Of a DNA stretch of 64,000 bases, positions 18,108 to 26,556 are shown in pieces. The stretch's first letter is position 1. The number at the start of each line of letters is the position of its first letter. The notes beneath the pieces were generated by a model. That model made no database searches. It saw only the letters and a program-made list of their open reading frames with translations, and was not told the origin of the DNA. Position numbers and translations under genes: made by a program. This stretch comes from Myxococcales bacterium (GTDB taxonomy: Bacteria > Myxococcota_A > Polyangia > Polyangiales > Polyangiaceae), in contig JAEUKE010000270.1 of assembly GCA_016794345.1 (NCBI GenBank), positions 264,541 to 328,540 of the forward strand. The letters run 5' to 3'.

Positions 18108-19052
18108 ATGTCGAGTCGAGCGGCGTGGTCGAGGCGGGGAGCGGTCGTCGCTGGACCGGCTTGGCCGTGGGGCGTCGCCTGTCTCGGGCTGCTCGCGAGC
18201 GGCTGCTTCGTCGACGCGATCGGCTCCCTTGCTTCGGACGGCGGGGCCGGCGGCGCCGCCCAGACGACAAGCTCCTCTTCGAGCGCGGGACAGACCACGA
18301 CGTCGCAGACGAGCACGTCGTCGCAGACGAGCGCGGTCTCCACCGGCGGCATGGGCGTCGGCGGCGAGGGAGGGCAGGGCGGCGCCCCGTGCCCCGATCA
18401 CGCGCTCGAGCTCGACGGCGACGACCTCGCGCGGTTCAATGACGAAGCCGTCAACATCAGCGACGACTTCTCGTTCGGGGCCTGGGTGTACCCGATCCAG
18501 CCACCGTGGTACCAGGCGATGGACGGCGAGCTCTCGTTCGTCTTCATCATCGACCACGCCGACGTCGGGGGACATGACGGCTATCTGCTCGGCTTCGGCG
18601 AAAGCTCCGACAACGGCCAGCCCATCGCGGCCGTGTTCACCTATCCGTTCGGCAGCACGTGCACCGCGCAGGCGCCCATCGCCTGGAACAAGTGGGTCCA
18701 CCTGGCTGCGCGCTACAACGACGACATCGGTGGGGACGACCTGTTCCTCTACGTGGACGGGTTGGAGGTCGAGTCGACGAACTGCTCGGCCCCGCCACCC
18801 GTCGGCTACGACGGCGACCTGGTGCTCGGCGGCTACGGCCTCGACGACAATCAGTTCTTCGTCGGCGCCATCGACGACGTGTATGTGAAGAAGGGCGGCC
18901 CAGTCGCCGACATCGACGCGCCGCTCACCTGCAACGGGCTCGTCGCTGCCTTCGATTTCGAAGCGGGGCCCTCCTCGCTTTGCGCGGCGCCTTCGATCAC
19001 GCTCGCGCTGGACGCGGCGCCGGCCGATCCCGAGATCACTTGCGGACCCTGA
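18108..19052 (+). CDS. LamG-domain lipoprotein
   Basis: Encodes 314 aa; the ATG is one base after the lon stop. N-terminal Arg-rich, hydrophobic signal ending LLASGC (Cys about 33; lipobox slightly degenerate). Then a Ser/Thr/Gln/Gly-rich linker (about 45-100) of the type seen on Polyangia surface lipoproteins. Residues about 105-290 form a concanavalin/LamG-like jelly roll (ALELDGDDLARF, DDFSFGAWVYP, WNKWVHLAARYND, LFLYVDGLEV, VGAIDDVYV). Probably a surface carbohydrate or protein binder. Its position after lon is likely incidental. Confidence 0.8.
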   Translation: MSSRAAWSRRGAVVAGPAWPWGVACLGLLASGCFVDAIGSLASDGGAGGAAQTTSSSSSAGQTTTSQTSTSSQTSAVSTGGMGVGGEGGQGGAPCPDHALELDGDDLARFNDEAVNISDDFSFGAWVYPIQPPWYQAMDGELSFVFIIDHADVGGHDGYLLGFGESSDNGQPIAAVFTYPFGSTCTAQAPIAWNKWVHLAARYNDDIGGDDLFLYVDGLEVESTNCSAPPPVGYDGDLVLGGYGLDDNQFFVGAIDDVYVKKGGPVADIDAPLTCNGLVAAFDFEAGPSSLCAAPSITLALDAAPADPEITCGP

Positions 19053-19085
19053 GGTCGGCGAGCGAAGCCCTCCGAGCGATGCCCC

Positions 19086-20090
19086 TCACTCCGGGACGAA
19101 CTCGTCACACGCGTCCTCGATGAGGCCCACGGCCTCTGCGAAAAACGGCGTGTAGTCGTCCAGCTCCACCGAGGCCTCGAGCCCTTTCGCGTCCCAGAGG
19201 CCGATGAAGTCGTGCCAACGCAGACCGGCCGCGCCCCCCGAGTAGGGCGTGAGCCCGAGGACCACCACCGCGTTTGTGTTGCCTCCTTTGGCGGCGACCA
19301 CCGCGTCGTACCAGCTCTGCGGGGTGCCGGTGTCTTCGTCGTTCGGATCGTCGCTGATGAACGTGATGACGAGGATGGCGTCCGAGCGGAGGAAGCCATC
19401 GTTGCACCCGCCCGGTCCCTCTAGCTCGGGCGAGAGGGCGCCGACGATGGCCTCCATCGGGCGCTCGGACGGGTGCCCGGCGGTGCCTACCTTGGCCATG
19501 CAGGCGAACGTGGCCGCCGCGTCGGGGTCGCCCTCGATGATGTACCGGCCGCCCCCGTAGACCTTACACGGCATGTTGCTCGCGTACTCCCCGGCAGGGT
19601 GGACCACGCCGGCTCCTCGCACGCGATCACACTCCTCGAAGGTCGTGCTCTCGATGTAGGCGTTGCAGGTCTGGTGCTCCGGCGTCTCGCCCATCCAACC
19701 GTTGGCGGTGTCGCAGCGGCCCCACGCGTCCGTGTCGGCGACGAGGATGTGATAGTCGCTGCTGGCCGCGACCGTGTTCTGGATGGTGTCCATGAACCCG
19801 GGGAAGCTCGCGACAAGCGCGACCTGCTCGTCATTCATCGAGACCGAGTTGTCGATGACGAACAGGAAGTCGACCTTCGTGCAGCCTTCCTGGTTTCCGC
19901 CCCCGCTTCCGCTGCTCTGGCCGAACCCCGTTCCGGTGCTCCCACCGGCGCCCGCGGTCACCGCGGTCGTCGCGCCTCCGCCCTCGCCGCTCGGCGAGCC
20001 GCCGGATCCTCCTTGGTCCTGATTGGTCTCGTCACAGCCCATCGAGAGCGTCGCGAGCCCCGCAGTCAGGAGGAAGGTCGTCCGCCGCAT
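19086..20090 (-). CDS. von Willebrand factor A-domain lipoprotein
   Basis: Encodes 334 aa from ATG 20090. A signal peptide ends in MGC (Cys19), followed by a 45-residue Gly/Ser/Thr linker. The vWA domain begins at about 68 with the MIDAS motif DxSxS as V-I-D-N-S-V-S-M. Downstream are a conserved Thr region and the DAILVITFISDDPNDEDTGT strand-loop. Several cysteines suggest disulfides and export. vWA lipoproteins of this type are frequent in Polyangia; ligand unknown. Convergent with the LamG gene, stops 34 bases apart. Confidence 0.82.
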   Translation of the reverse strand: MRRTTFLLTAGLATLSMGCDETNQDQGGSGGSPSGEGGGATTAVTAGAGGSTGTGFGQSSGSGGGNQEGCTKVDFLFVIDNSVSMNDEQVALVASFPGFMDTIQNTVAASSDYHILVADTDAWGRCDTANGWMGETPEHQTCNAYIESTTFEECDRVRGAGVVHPAGEYASNMPCKVYGGGRYIIEGDPDAAATFACMAKVGTAGHPSERPMEAIVGALSPELEGPGGCNDGFLRSDAILVITFISDDPNDEDTGTPQSWYDAVVAAKGGNTNAVVVLGLTPYSGGAAGLRWHDFIGLWDAKGLEASVELDDYTPFFAEAVGLIEDACDEFVPE

Positions 20091-20263
20091 GCTTGGCGCG
20101 AAGCAGGAGTCGTGCCGCTTTTCGATGAAACAAGAACTTCTCGACGTCACGAGAACCGGAGGCGCAGGTGTCCACTCCACGTTGACAGTTTCGGGTGACG
20201 ACGAAACCCCGCGGTTGACACCGGTGCACGTGGCGTCCGCGGCCGTGCGCGCGACGTGAAAGC

Positions 20264-21580
20264 TCAGCGCTTCTTGATCTTGCGGCTCGGGTCGACGGCG
20301 ACGATCGGCCCGATCTCGGCGACGTTGCGCTTGGCGAGCTTGGCCTCGAAGGCGAAGGCGCGGTCCGCCTTGCCGTCGCGATCGTCGTCGATCCAGACCA
20401 CGGCGGAGCCCTTCTTGCCGGCGACGTCGTCGCTCTGCCACTGGAAGAGGAAGGTCATGGGCGTGGTCATCTTGAACCGAGAGCAGGCGTACACCGAGCT
20501 GTCGAAGTCGCGGATGCCGGGTTGGTAGGTGCCGTTCTTCAGCCAGGCCAGCGAGCTCGGGACGGCGGGCGACGTCCCGGGCAAGACGTGGATCGTCTCG
20601 GCCACACACTTCGCGAGGCCCGCTCCGAACTTCTCGAGCGCGGCCTTCGCCTCCGCTTCGGCGCCCGTCGCGGGGGCGGACGGCGCGGGCGGAGCCGATG
20701 GGGCGGCCGGGGGCGCGCTCGGTGTGGGGCTGCTGCCGGAGGAAGAGGTCGGAGCCTTCGGCTGGGACGAGCTGGAGGCTGCCGCCGACGCGAGGGCCGC
20801 GTCGGTCGCGCTCGGGGCCTTGAACGCTCGGTAGGCGTAATACCCGCCGACCACGACCGTCACCGTGGTGAGCCCGACGAGGGCGCCGAGCAGCAACGAC
20901 GCGGCGCCGCTCCGCTGTGACCCAGCGGGGCTCGACTCTCCCGTCGGGTAGCTCCCCGGGCGCGGAAACGCGGGGCCCGCGTCGGGCTGCGGATAGCTCG
21001 GCAACCCGCCGACCGGTGGAGGCTGCGGCTCGTACGGGGTGGGCTCGTAGGGCGCGGGCCCGTATGGCGCGACCGCGTGGGCTGGCGCGGGCTCGTAGGG
21101 GGCGGGCTCGTAGGGGGCGACGGCGTGGGCCGGCGGGCCGCCGAACGGGGGATGGCCGGGGGCGTCCTCGGCCGCGTTGCGCGCGGCGATCGCGGCCTCC
21201 ACCTCCGATGACAGGTTCGTCATTCCCATCAGCGTCGTCGCGACGGCGAGGTTGGGGTCGGCCGGGCTCGGGCTCCCGATGACCACGTGCTCCGGCGCGG
21301 GGGCCTGGGGCCAAGCGCCGCTCTGCTTGGAGGCCTCGGCAAATGGCGAGGCGGGGTTGGGCGGCGCGGCGTGGTGCTCGACGTTCATGATGAACGTGCC
21401 CGGCGCGTCGCTCGCGTCGTCGTCCCAGCTGTCGTCGATGTTCGACGTGCGGTTGCTGGGGCTGGGGAAGGCGGGCGAACGCGCCGCCGGCGCGCTGCCC
21501 CCGCGCTGCTGCGCGTCGGGGCGGTCCTCCGGTGCAATCACCAGGGTGCCACCGCCGAGGTCGTCGTCATCCTGCGACAT
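20264..21580 (-). CDS. Single-pass membrane protein with Pro/Tyr/Glu repeats, unknown function
   Basis: Encodes 438 aa from ATG 21580 (a TTG at 21622 is an alternative). Residues about 1-215 are disordered and Pro/Ala/Glu-rich, with PYEPAP-type repeats and AHAVAPY duplicated. A transmembrane helix (about 222-245, LLLGALVGLTTVTVVVGGYY) separates this from a second Ser/Ala/Pro linker. A C-terminal globular domain (about 300-430) has two Cys (KCVAET, YACSRF) and ends VDPSRKIKKR. The C-terminal domain may resemble a type IV pilin-like fold (KADRAFAFEAKL), but this is weak. No assigned role. Confidence 0.68.
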   Translation of the reverse strand: MSQDDDDLGGGTLVIAPEDRPDAQQRGGSAPAARSPAFPSPSNRTSNIDDSWDDDASDAPGTFIMNVEHHAAPPNPASPFAEASKQSGAWPQAPAPEHVVIGSPSPADPNLAVATTLMGMTNLSSEVEAAIAARNAAEDAPGHPPFGGPPAHAVAPYEPAPYEPAPAHAVAPYGPAPYEPTPYEPQPPPVGGLPSYPQPDAGPAFPRPGSYPTGESSPAGSQRSGAASLLLGALVGLTTVTVVVGGYYAYRAFKAPSATDAALASAAASSSSQPKAPTSSSGSSPTPSAPPAAPSAPPAPSAPATGAEAEAKAALEKFGAGLAKCVAETIHVLPGTSPAVPSSLAWLKNGTYQPGIRDFDSSVYACSRFKMTTPMTFLFQWQSDDVAGKKGSAVVWIDDDRDGKADRAFAFEAKLAKRNVAEIGPIVAVDPSRKIKKR

Positions 21581-21664
21581 GCCCAGGCCAGGAGCGTAGC
21601 TCGGCCCGCGCCGTTGGCCCAACTCGGGAGGCCCTCGGCGCCGGCCGCCACGCGCCTCGACCGA

Positions 21665-23236
21665 TCAGTGGCGGAAGTGCCGGGCGCCGGTGAACACCAT
21701 CGCCGCGCCTGCCGCGTCGGCAGCCGCGATGACGTCTGCGTCCTTCACGCTTCCGCCGGGCTGCGCGATCGCGGTGACCCCGTGGGAGAGCGCCAGCTCG
21801 AGGCCGTCCGGGAAGGGGAAAAACGCGTCGGAGGCGAGCACCGAGCCCTTTGCTGCGTCGCCGGCCTTGCTGCAGGCGATGCGGACCGACTCCACCCGGG
21901 ACATCTGCCCGGCGCCGACGCCGGTCGTTCGATCTGCGCGGCCGAGCACGATGGCGTTCGACTTCACGTGTTTGCAGACGAGCCAGTTGAAGGCGAGGGC
22001 CTCGAGCTCCTCCGCCGCGGGGGCTCGCTTGGTGACGACCTTGGCGTTCTTGACCTCGTCGGGGCCGCTCGCGTCGCGCTGCTGGACGACGATGCCGCCC
22101 GCCACGCGCTTGTAGACGAGCCCCGGCTCGCCTGCGCCCGGGACCTCGCCGGTCGCGAGCAGCCGCAGGTTCTTCTTTCCGCGGAGGATGTCGAGGGCAC
22201 CCTGTCCGAACGAGGGCGCCACCACACATTCGAGGAACGTCTCGGCGAGGGCCTTGGCGGTCTCCTCGTCGACCTCGCGGTTCAGGGCGACGATCCCCCC
22301 GAACGCGCTGACCTCGTCGGCCGCGCGCGCCGTCCGGTACGCCGCGACCAGCGAGCCGGCGACCGCGACGCCGCAAGGGTTCGTGTGTTTGACGATAACC
22401 GCCGCCGGCCTTCCGTGCTCACGGACCGCTTCGAATGCGGCGTCCACGTCCACGAGGTTGTTGAAGCTCAGCTCCTTGCCGCCCGCGCCAAGCGACTCGG
22501 CGGAGGCGATGCTGCCTGCGGGCGCCGTGCGGTCACGGTAAAACGCGCCCGACTGGTGCGGGTTCTCCCCGTAACGAAGGCCGTAGACCTTCTCGAAGGG
22601 CAACACGAGGTGCTGCGGGTAGGGGTCGGGCGAGGGCGCGTCGTGATCCTTCGCGTCGGCCGGGATCGAGCTCAGGTAGCCGGCGATGGCCGCGTCGTAA
22701 GCCGACGTCCTCGCGAAGGCTTTTGCGGCGAGGCGGCGGCGGGTGGCGGCGGTCGTCGTGCCCGATGCCTCGAGCTCGGCCAACACGACGGCGTAGTCGT
22801 CGGCGTCGCAGACCACCGTGACGCGCGCGTGGTTCTTCGCGGCGCTGCGGATCATCGAGGGGCCGCCGATGTCGATGTTCTCGATGAGCTCTTCGAGCTT
22901 GGCCCCTTGTTTCGACAGCGTTTTTTCGAACGGGTAGAGGTTCACGCAGACCAGGTCGATGACCTTGCCGCCGATCCGCTCGAGGTCTTGCAGGTCGATG
23001 TCCCCGCGCATGAGGATGCCGCCGTGGACGCGGGGGTGGAGGGTCTTGACCCGGCCGGCCATGACCTCCGGGCTTCCCGTGTAGTCTTCCACCGCAACGA
23101 CGGGGATTTTCTCGTCTTTCAGCGTCTTGAGCGTGCCGCCGGTGGAGAGGATCTCCACGCCGCGGGACGCCAGGGCGCGGGCGAATGGGACGAGGCCGGA
23201 CTTGTCGGAGACCGAGATCAACGCGCGCTGAGCCAT
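21665..23236 (-). CDS. purH: Bifunctional AICAR transformylase / IMP cyclohydrolase
   Basis: Encodes 523 aa, normal for PurH, which performs the last two steps of de novo IMP synthesis. The N-terminal IMP cyclohydrolase (MGS-like) domain has ALISVSDKSGL, STGGT and VKTLHPRVHGG. The C-terminal transformylase domain has the folate/AICAR motif KHTNPCG, then FGGIVALN and the closing FFPFPDGLE and FTGARHFRH. Cytosolic. Not in an obvious purine operon. Confidence 0.97.
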   Translation of the reverse strand: MAQRALISVSDKSGLVPFARALASRGVEILSTGGTLKTLKDEKIPVVAVEDYTGSPEVMAGRVKTLHPRVHGGILMRGDIDLQDLERIGGKVIDLVCVNLYPFEKTLSKQGAKLEELIENIDIGGPSMIRSAAKNHARVTVVCDADDYAVVLAELEASGTTTAATRRRLAAKAFARTSAYDAAIAGYLSSIPADAKDHDAPSPDPYPQHLVLPFEKVYGLRYGENPHQSGAFYRDRTAPAGSIASAESLGAGGKELSFNNLVDVDAAFEAVREHGRPAAVIVKHTNPCGVAVAGSLVAAYRTARAADEVSAFGGIVALNREVDEETAKALAETFLECVVAPSFGQGALDILRGKKNLRLLATGEVPGAGEPGLVYKRVAGGIVVQQRDASGPDEVKNAKVVTKRAPAAEELEALAFNWLVCKHVKSNAIVLGRADRTTGVGAGQMSRVESVRIACSKAGDAAKGSVLASDAFFPFPDGLELALSHGVTAIAQPGGSVKDADVIAAADAAGAAMVFTGARHFRH

Positions 23237-23375
23237 GGGCGCGGCTTACCCCTCGGAGGCGGGGGCGCCAAGGACGGTTTCTTGGCCCGGCGCCCGCGGA
23301 CGTGATTCACACGCCGAAGCCCCGAGCTCGGGGTTACGAGCGGCGCCCGGGTGGTGCGGCTCACAGGAGGCGAGC

Positions 23376-24668
23376 GTGGCCATCCGAGAGACTTGCAGCG
23401 TTTGCGAACAGAGCTTCGAAGTGCAGTTCCGCTACCAGATGGAAGAGCGGGACGGCGGCTTCTCGTTTTTCTGCACCCAGAAATGCCTCGAGCAGAGCCA
23501 GGCCGGCCAGAGCGCCGGCGGCGTGACCTGCGAGGCGTGCAGCAAGCGGTTCACCGTCGGCCTCGCCGCGCAGGTCTTCTACGTGAAAGGGCGGCGCACC
23601 TACGCCTGCTCGATGCCGTGCCGCTCGCAGATCATCCGCGAGTCGCAGGGCGCGCGCCTCGGCGAGATGCTCTCGGCCGGCGAGCCCGAGCCGCAGACGA
23701 GCCGCAGCGCTCCGGAGCCGGCCGCGGCGCCGAGCCCCGCCGTCGTCGTGCCCGTGATGCCGTCGCGCCCCGCCCAGCCGGCCGCAGCCGCGGCCGCCCG
23801 CCCCGCCGCACGCGATCCCCGCGCGCCCGCCGGGATCGGCGAGGCCCCCCGCGTGATCGCGGTCTTCAATCACAAGGGCGGCACCGGCAAGACGACGACC
23901 GCCGTGAGCGTGGCCGCGGGCCTCGCGATGAAGAACAAGCGCGTGCTCCTGGTCGACACGGATGCCCAGGGCAACGTCGCCGTCTCCCTCGCGGCGACCA
24001 GCGAGCGCTCGCTCTACCACGTGCTCGTCATGGGCCTGCGCGTGCAAGACGCAGTCAAGACGGTGCGCGACCGGCTCGACCTGCTCCCCGCGAACGAGAC
24101 GCTCGCCGCCGCCGAGCTCTACCTCGCCGGGCGTCAGAGCCGCGACCGCGTGCTCCGCGACCGGCTCGCCGCCGCCACGGCCGACTACGACTACGTGGTC
24201 GTCGACTGCTCGCCGAGCCTCTCGCTGATGAACCAGAACGCGCTCGTCTTCGCCGACAGCGTGCTCGTCCCGGTCGCCTGCGACTACCTCAGCCTCGTCG
24301 GGGTGCGCCAGGTCATCAAGACCGTCAAGAACGTCAACTCGCTCCTCCACCACCCGGTGCAGATCTGGGGCGTCTTGCCGACCTTCTTCGACGCTCGCGC
24401 CAAGATCTGCCACGAGGCGGTGGCCACGTTGAAGGGCCACTTCGGCGACAGGTGCCTCGCGCCGGTGCGCGCCGCCATCAAGGTGAAAGAGGCCCCGGCG
24501 CAGGGCCAGACGATCTTCGAATACGCGGCCGGGATGAGCGCCGCGGAGGACTACGCCGTGGTCGTCGATCGAATCATCGACGCTCGGCGCGCCGCGACCT
24601 CGGACAAGCCCGAGACGCGCGGGAGCGTGCGTGATCAGACCGACGACCGCGCTGCGGCGTCCGCGTAA
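23376..24668 (+). CDS. ParA/MinD-like ATPase with two tandem N-terminal zinc (TRASH-like) modules
   Basis: Encodes 430 aa. GTG 23376 is chosen because AGGAGG lies 5 bases upstream. The N-terminus carries two copies of CX2C-X22-CX3C: Cys7, 10, 33, 37 and Cys52, 55, 78, 82, with identical internal spacing, matching TRASH/treble-clef metal-binding modules. An Ala/Pro linker (about 100-155) leads to a deviant Walker ATPase: HKGGTGKTTT at about 166-175, VDTDAQGN, VVVDCSPSLS, and the MinD/ParA C-terminal helices. The next gene, 18 bases on, encodes a ribbon-helix-helix protein. Likely an orphan partitioning or positioning ATPase regulated by metal or protein contact. Function unproven. Confidence 0.82.
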   Translation: MAIRETCSVCEQSFEVQFRYQMEERDGGFSFFCTQKCLEQSQAGQSAGGVTCEACSKRFTVGLAAQVFYVKGRRTYACSMPCRSQIIRESQGARLGEMLSAGEPEPQTSRSAPEPAAAPSPAVVVPVMPSRPAQPAAAAAARPAARDPRAPAGIGEAPRVIAVFNHKGGTGKTTTAVSVAAGLAMKNKRVLLVDTDAQGNVAVSLAATSERSLYHVLVMGLRVQDAVKTVRDRLDLLPANETLAAAELYLAGRQSRDRVLRDRLAAATADYDYVVVDCSPSLSLMNQNALVFADSVLVPVACDYLSLVGVRQVIKTVKNVNSLLHHPVQIWGVLPTFFDARAKICHEAVATLKGHFGDRCLAPVRAAIKVKEAPAQGQTIFEYAAGMSAAEDYAVVVDRIIDARRAATSDKPETRGSVRDQTDDRAAASA

Positions 24669-24686
24669 CGAACCGGAGAAGGAACC

Positions 24687-24986
24687 ATGCGGGAAGATGA
24701 ACAGACGCGAGGTTTCGACCTCTACGACCGGGAAGAAGTGGAAGGGGTGCTCTCCGGTGCGTTCTACTCGCCGGGGCCGTCCTCGGCCGCGCCCAAGGCC
24801 CAGCCGGAGTCGAAGCCGACCCACTACAAGGTCATCTGCATCTCGGTCTACAACGACGATCTGAAGAAGCTCGACGACATGGTCGACAGGCTCAAGGCGC
24901 GCGGGCTCACCAAGGCCAACCGGAGCGCGCTCATCCGCCATGCGCTCGGCCTCGTCGACGTCGCCAAGGTCCCGCGCGGAATCTGA
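24687..24986 (+). CDS. Ribbon-helix-helix (CopG-like) DNA-binding protein, partner of the ParA-like ATPase
   Basis: Encodes 99 aa. The first 45 residues are an acidic, Pro-rich tail; from about 48 the strand KVICISVYNDDLKKLDDMVDRLK and helix TKANRSALIRHALGL give a classic RHH fold. RHH proteins dimerise to insert the beta ribbon in the DNA major groove, and in ParA systems they act as centromere-binding or ATPase-stimulating partners. The 18-base spacing to the ATPase gene supports an operon. Confidence 0.8.
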   Translation: MREDEQTRGFDLYDREEVEGVLSGAFYSPGPSSAAPKAQPESKPTHYKVICISVYNDDLKKLDDMVDRLKARGLTKANRSALIRHALGLVDVAKVPRGI

Positions 24987-25026
24987 CGGAGGCGTCAGAT
25001 GAGCCGAGCGCTCGCGGAGAGCGGGA

Positions 25027-25383
25027 TCAGCTCGGCTCGACGGACGCGAGGATGCGGCTCACGTGCGGCTCGGCCGCGCCGGGGAGATCCGAGCCGCCGA
25101 CGCACGTGAGCACGAGCGGCTCGTCTTTGTCGTGCAACACCGTGACGTAAAACGGCAGATCGCCGAGATCGCCGAGCAGCTCGGGGGAGGCGAGGCCGCG
25201 TAGCTTCAGCGAGCCTGCGGCCGCGACGCGTGAAGGATCGGGCCCACCCGACGACGCCACGAGCCGGCCGTCCAGGGTGCCGAGCGTCATCACCTGCGCC
25301 GCGCGCCGGGACCGCTCCGCCACCAGGAAGAGGGAAAGCGCCGTCACCGGGTCATGGCTCCGCGTCGTTCGTCGCTCGTTCAT
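25027..25383 (-). CDS. Small hypothetical protein, possibly Roadblock/LC7-like
   Basis: Encodes 118 aa from ATG 25383, 37 bases after the pseudouridine synthase stop on the same strand. Pattern: helix DPVTALSLFLVAERSRRAAQV, strand MTLGTLDGRLVASSG, helix, strand FYVTVLHDKDEPLVLTCVGG, helix. This alpha/beta order is like Roadblock/LC7 or profilin-fold proteins, which in Myxococcota regulate small GTPases such as MglA. Assignment rests only on pattern, so it is tentative. Likely cytosolic. Confidence 0.62.
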   Translation of the reverse strand: MNERRTTRSHDPVTALSLFLVAERSRRAAQVMTLGTLDGRLVASSGGPDPSRVAAAGSLKLRGLASPELLGDLGDLPFYVTVLHDKDEPLVLTCVGGSDLPGAAEPHVSRILASVEPS

Positions 25384-25420
25384 GGCGCGGATCCTTCCTG
25401 GACTCGAACGAGGCGGCCAA

Positions 25421-26515
25421 CTACGGCGCACCCCGGTCGGGTGGTTTCGGCTCCACGGGCGCTTCGAGCGCGTCCCAGAAGGCGCGCAGGTCTCCGGCGA
25501 GCGGCGACTCCACCCGCACCCGGCGGCCTTCTTCGAACGGGTGCTCGAGCTCGAGCGTCTGGGCGTGCAACGCCTGCCGAGGGAGCTCGAGCGCTGCGAG
25601 ATCCGCCTCCGTGAGCTTGCCGTCCGCGCTCCGGGCGTGGAGCCGGTCATCATCCCCGTACAGCTTGTCGCCGACGAGCGGATGGCCGAGCGCGGCGAGG
25701 TGCACGCGGATCTGGTGCTGTCGCCCGGTCTCGAGCTCACAGCGGACCAGCGCGTAGCGGCTGCCCGTCTCCGGGTGCTCGCGCCGGCCGAGCACCGCAC
25801 ACACCGTGCTCGACGCCATGCCCGTGCCCTCCTTCGCGATGCGCATCTTCACGCGGATGCTGTTGGCCGAGTCCTCCTCGAGCGGCAGGTCGATGCGGAA
25901 CGCGTCCGCCTCAGGCCAGCCGCGCGCGATCGCCAGGTAGGCCTTCTCGACGAAGCGCCGGGGGGATGGGCGGCCCGTCCGTGGGTCGATCCCGGCGAAC
26001 TGCCGCTTCACATGGCGATCCGCCTCGCTCGTCCGGCTGAGGAGGAGCACGCCGGTCGTCTCGCGGTCGAGCCGGTGGGCCAGAAAGAGCCGCTCGCCTG
26101 GGCGCGCGGCCTCCAGCATCTTGGTGACGGTCGACCGGTAATAACGGGCCGTGGGGTGGACAGGGATGTTTGCAGGCTTGTCGATGGCGAGTAGCGCCGG
26201 ATCCTCGAACAAGATCGGGAGCTCGCCCTCGGGCGGGGTCTCGTCCCACGGGGCGCGCCAGAGCATGATCCGTTGCTCGGCCTGGACGCGGTCGCCCGGC
26301 GAGAGCCGCCGCCCGTCCGACCCATAGGCGGACGCGAAGATGATTGCCTGCGTCTTTGTGCGGCTCGTCCGCTTCAGCTGGGACTGGACGAAGCGATCGA
26401 TCCGCATGCCCGCCGCCTCGGGCGGCACTCGCAGGACGGTGACCACCGCGGCCGGGTCCACCCCCTCCGGGCGCTCGGGCCTATCGGCCTGGTCCGACAC
26501 ACGAAGACGCGTCAT
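25421..26515 (-). CDS. RluA-family pseudouridine synthase
   Basis: Encodes 364 aa. An S4-like N-terminal region (about 28-80) precedes the catalytic domain. The motif HRLDRETTG contains the catalytic Asp150, followed by the R-I-x-L-P-L-E-x-D-like strand and the GRxHQIRVHLAALGHPLVGDKLYG RNA-contact motif. It isomerises uridines in rRNA or tRNA; whether RluA, RluC or RluD cannot be told. Divergent from glgA with only 41 bases between starts, so their promoters must overlap. Confidence 0.9.
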   Translation of the reverse strand: MTRLRVSDQADRPERPEGVDPAAVVTVLRVPPEAAGMRIDRFVQSQLKRTSRTKTQAIIFASAYGSDGRRLSPGDRVQAEQRIMLWRAPWDETPPEGELPILFEDPALLAIDKPANIPVHPTARYYRSTVTKMLEAARPGERLFLAHRLDRETTGVLLLSRTSEADRHVKRQFAGIDPRTGRPSPRRFVEKAYLAIARGWPEADAFRIDLPLEEDSANSIRVKMRIAKEGTGMASSTVCAVLGRREHPETGSRYALVRCELETGRQHQIRVHLAALGHPLVGDKLYGDDDRLHARSADGKLTEADLAALELPRQALHAQTLELEHPFEEGRRVRVESPLAGDLRAFWDALEAPVEPKPPDRGAP

Positions 26516-26556
26516 TGTCCGGGCGCCACCCTAGCTGTGCTACAGGGCGGCGGCAC

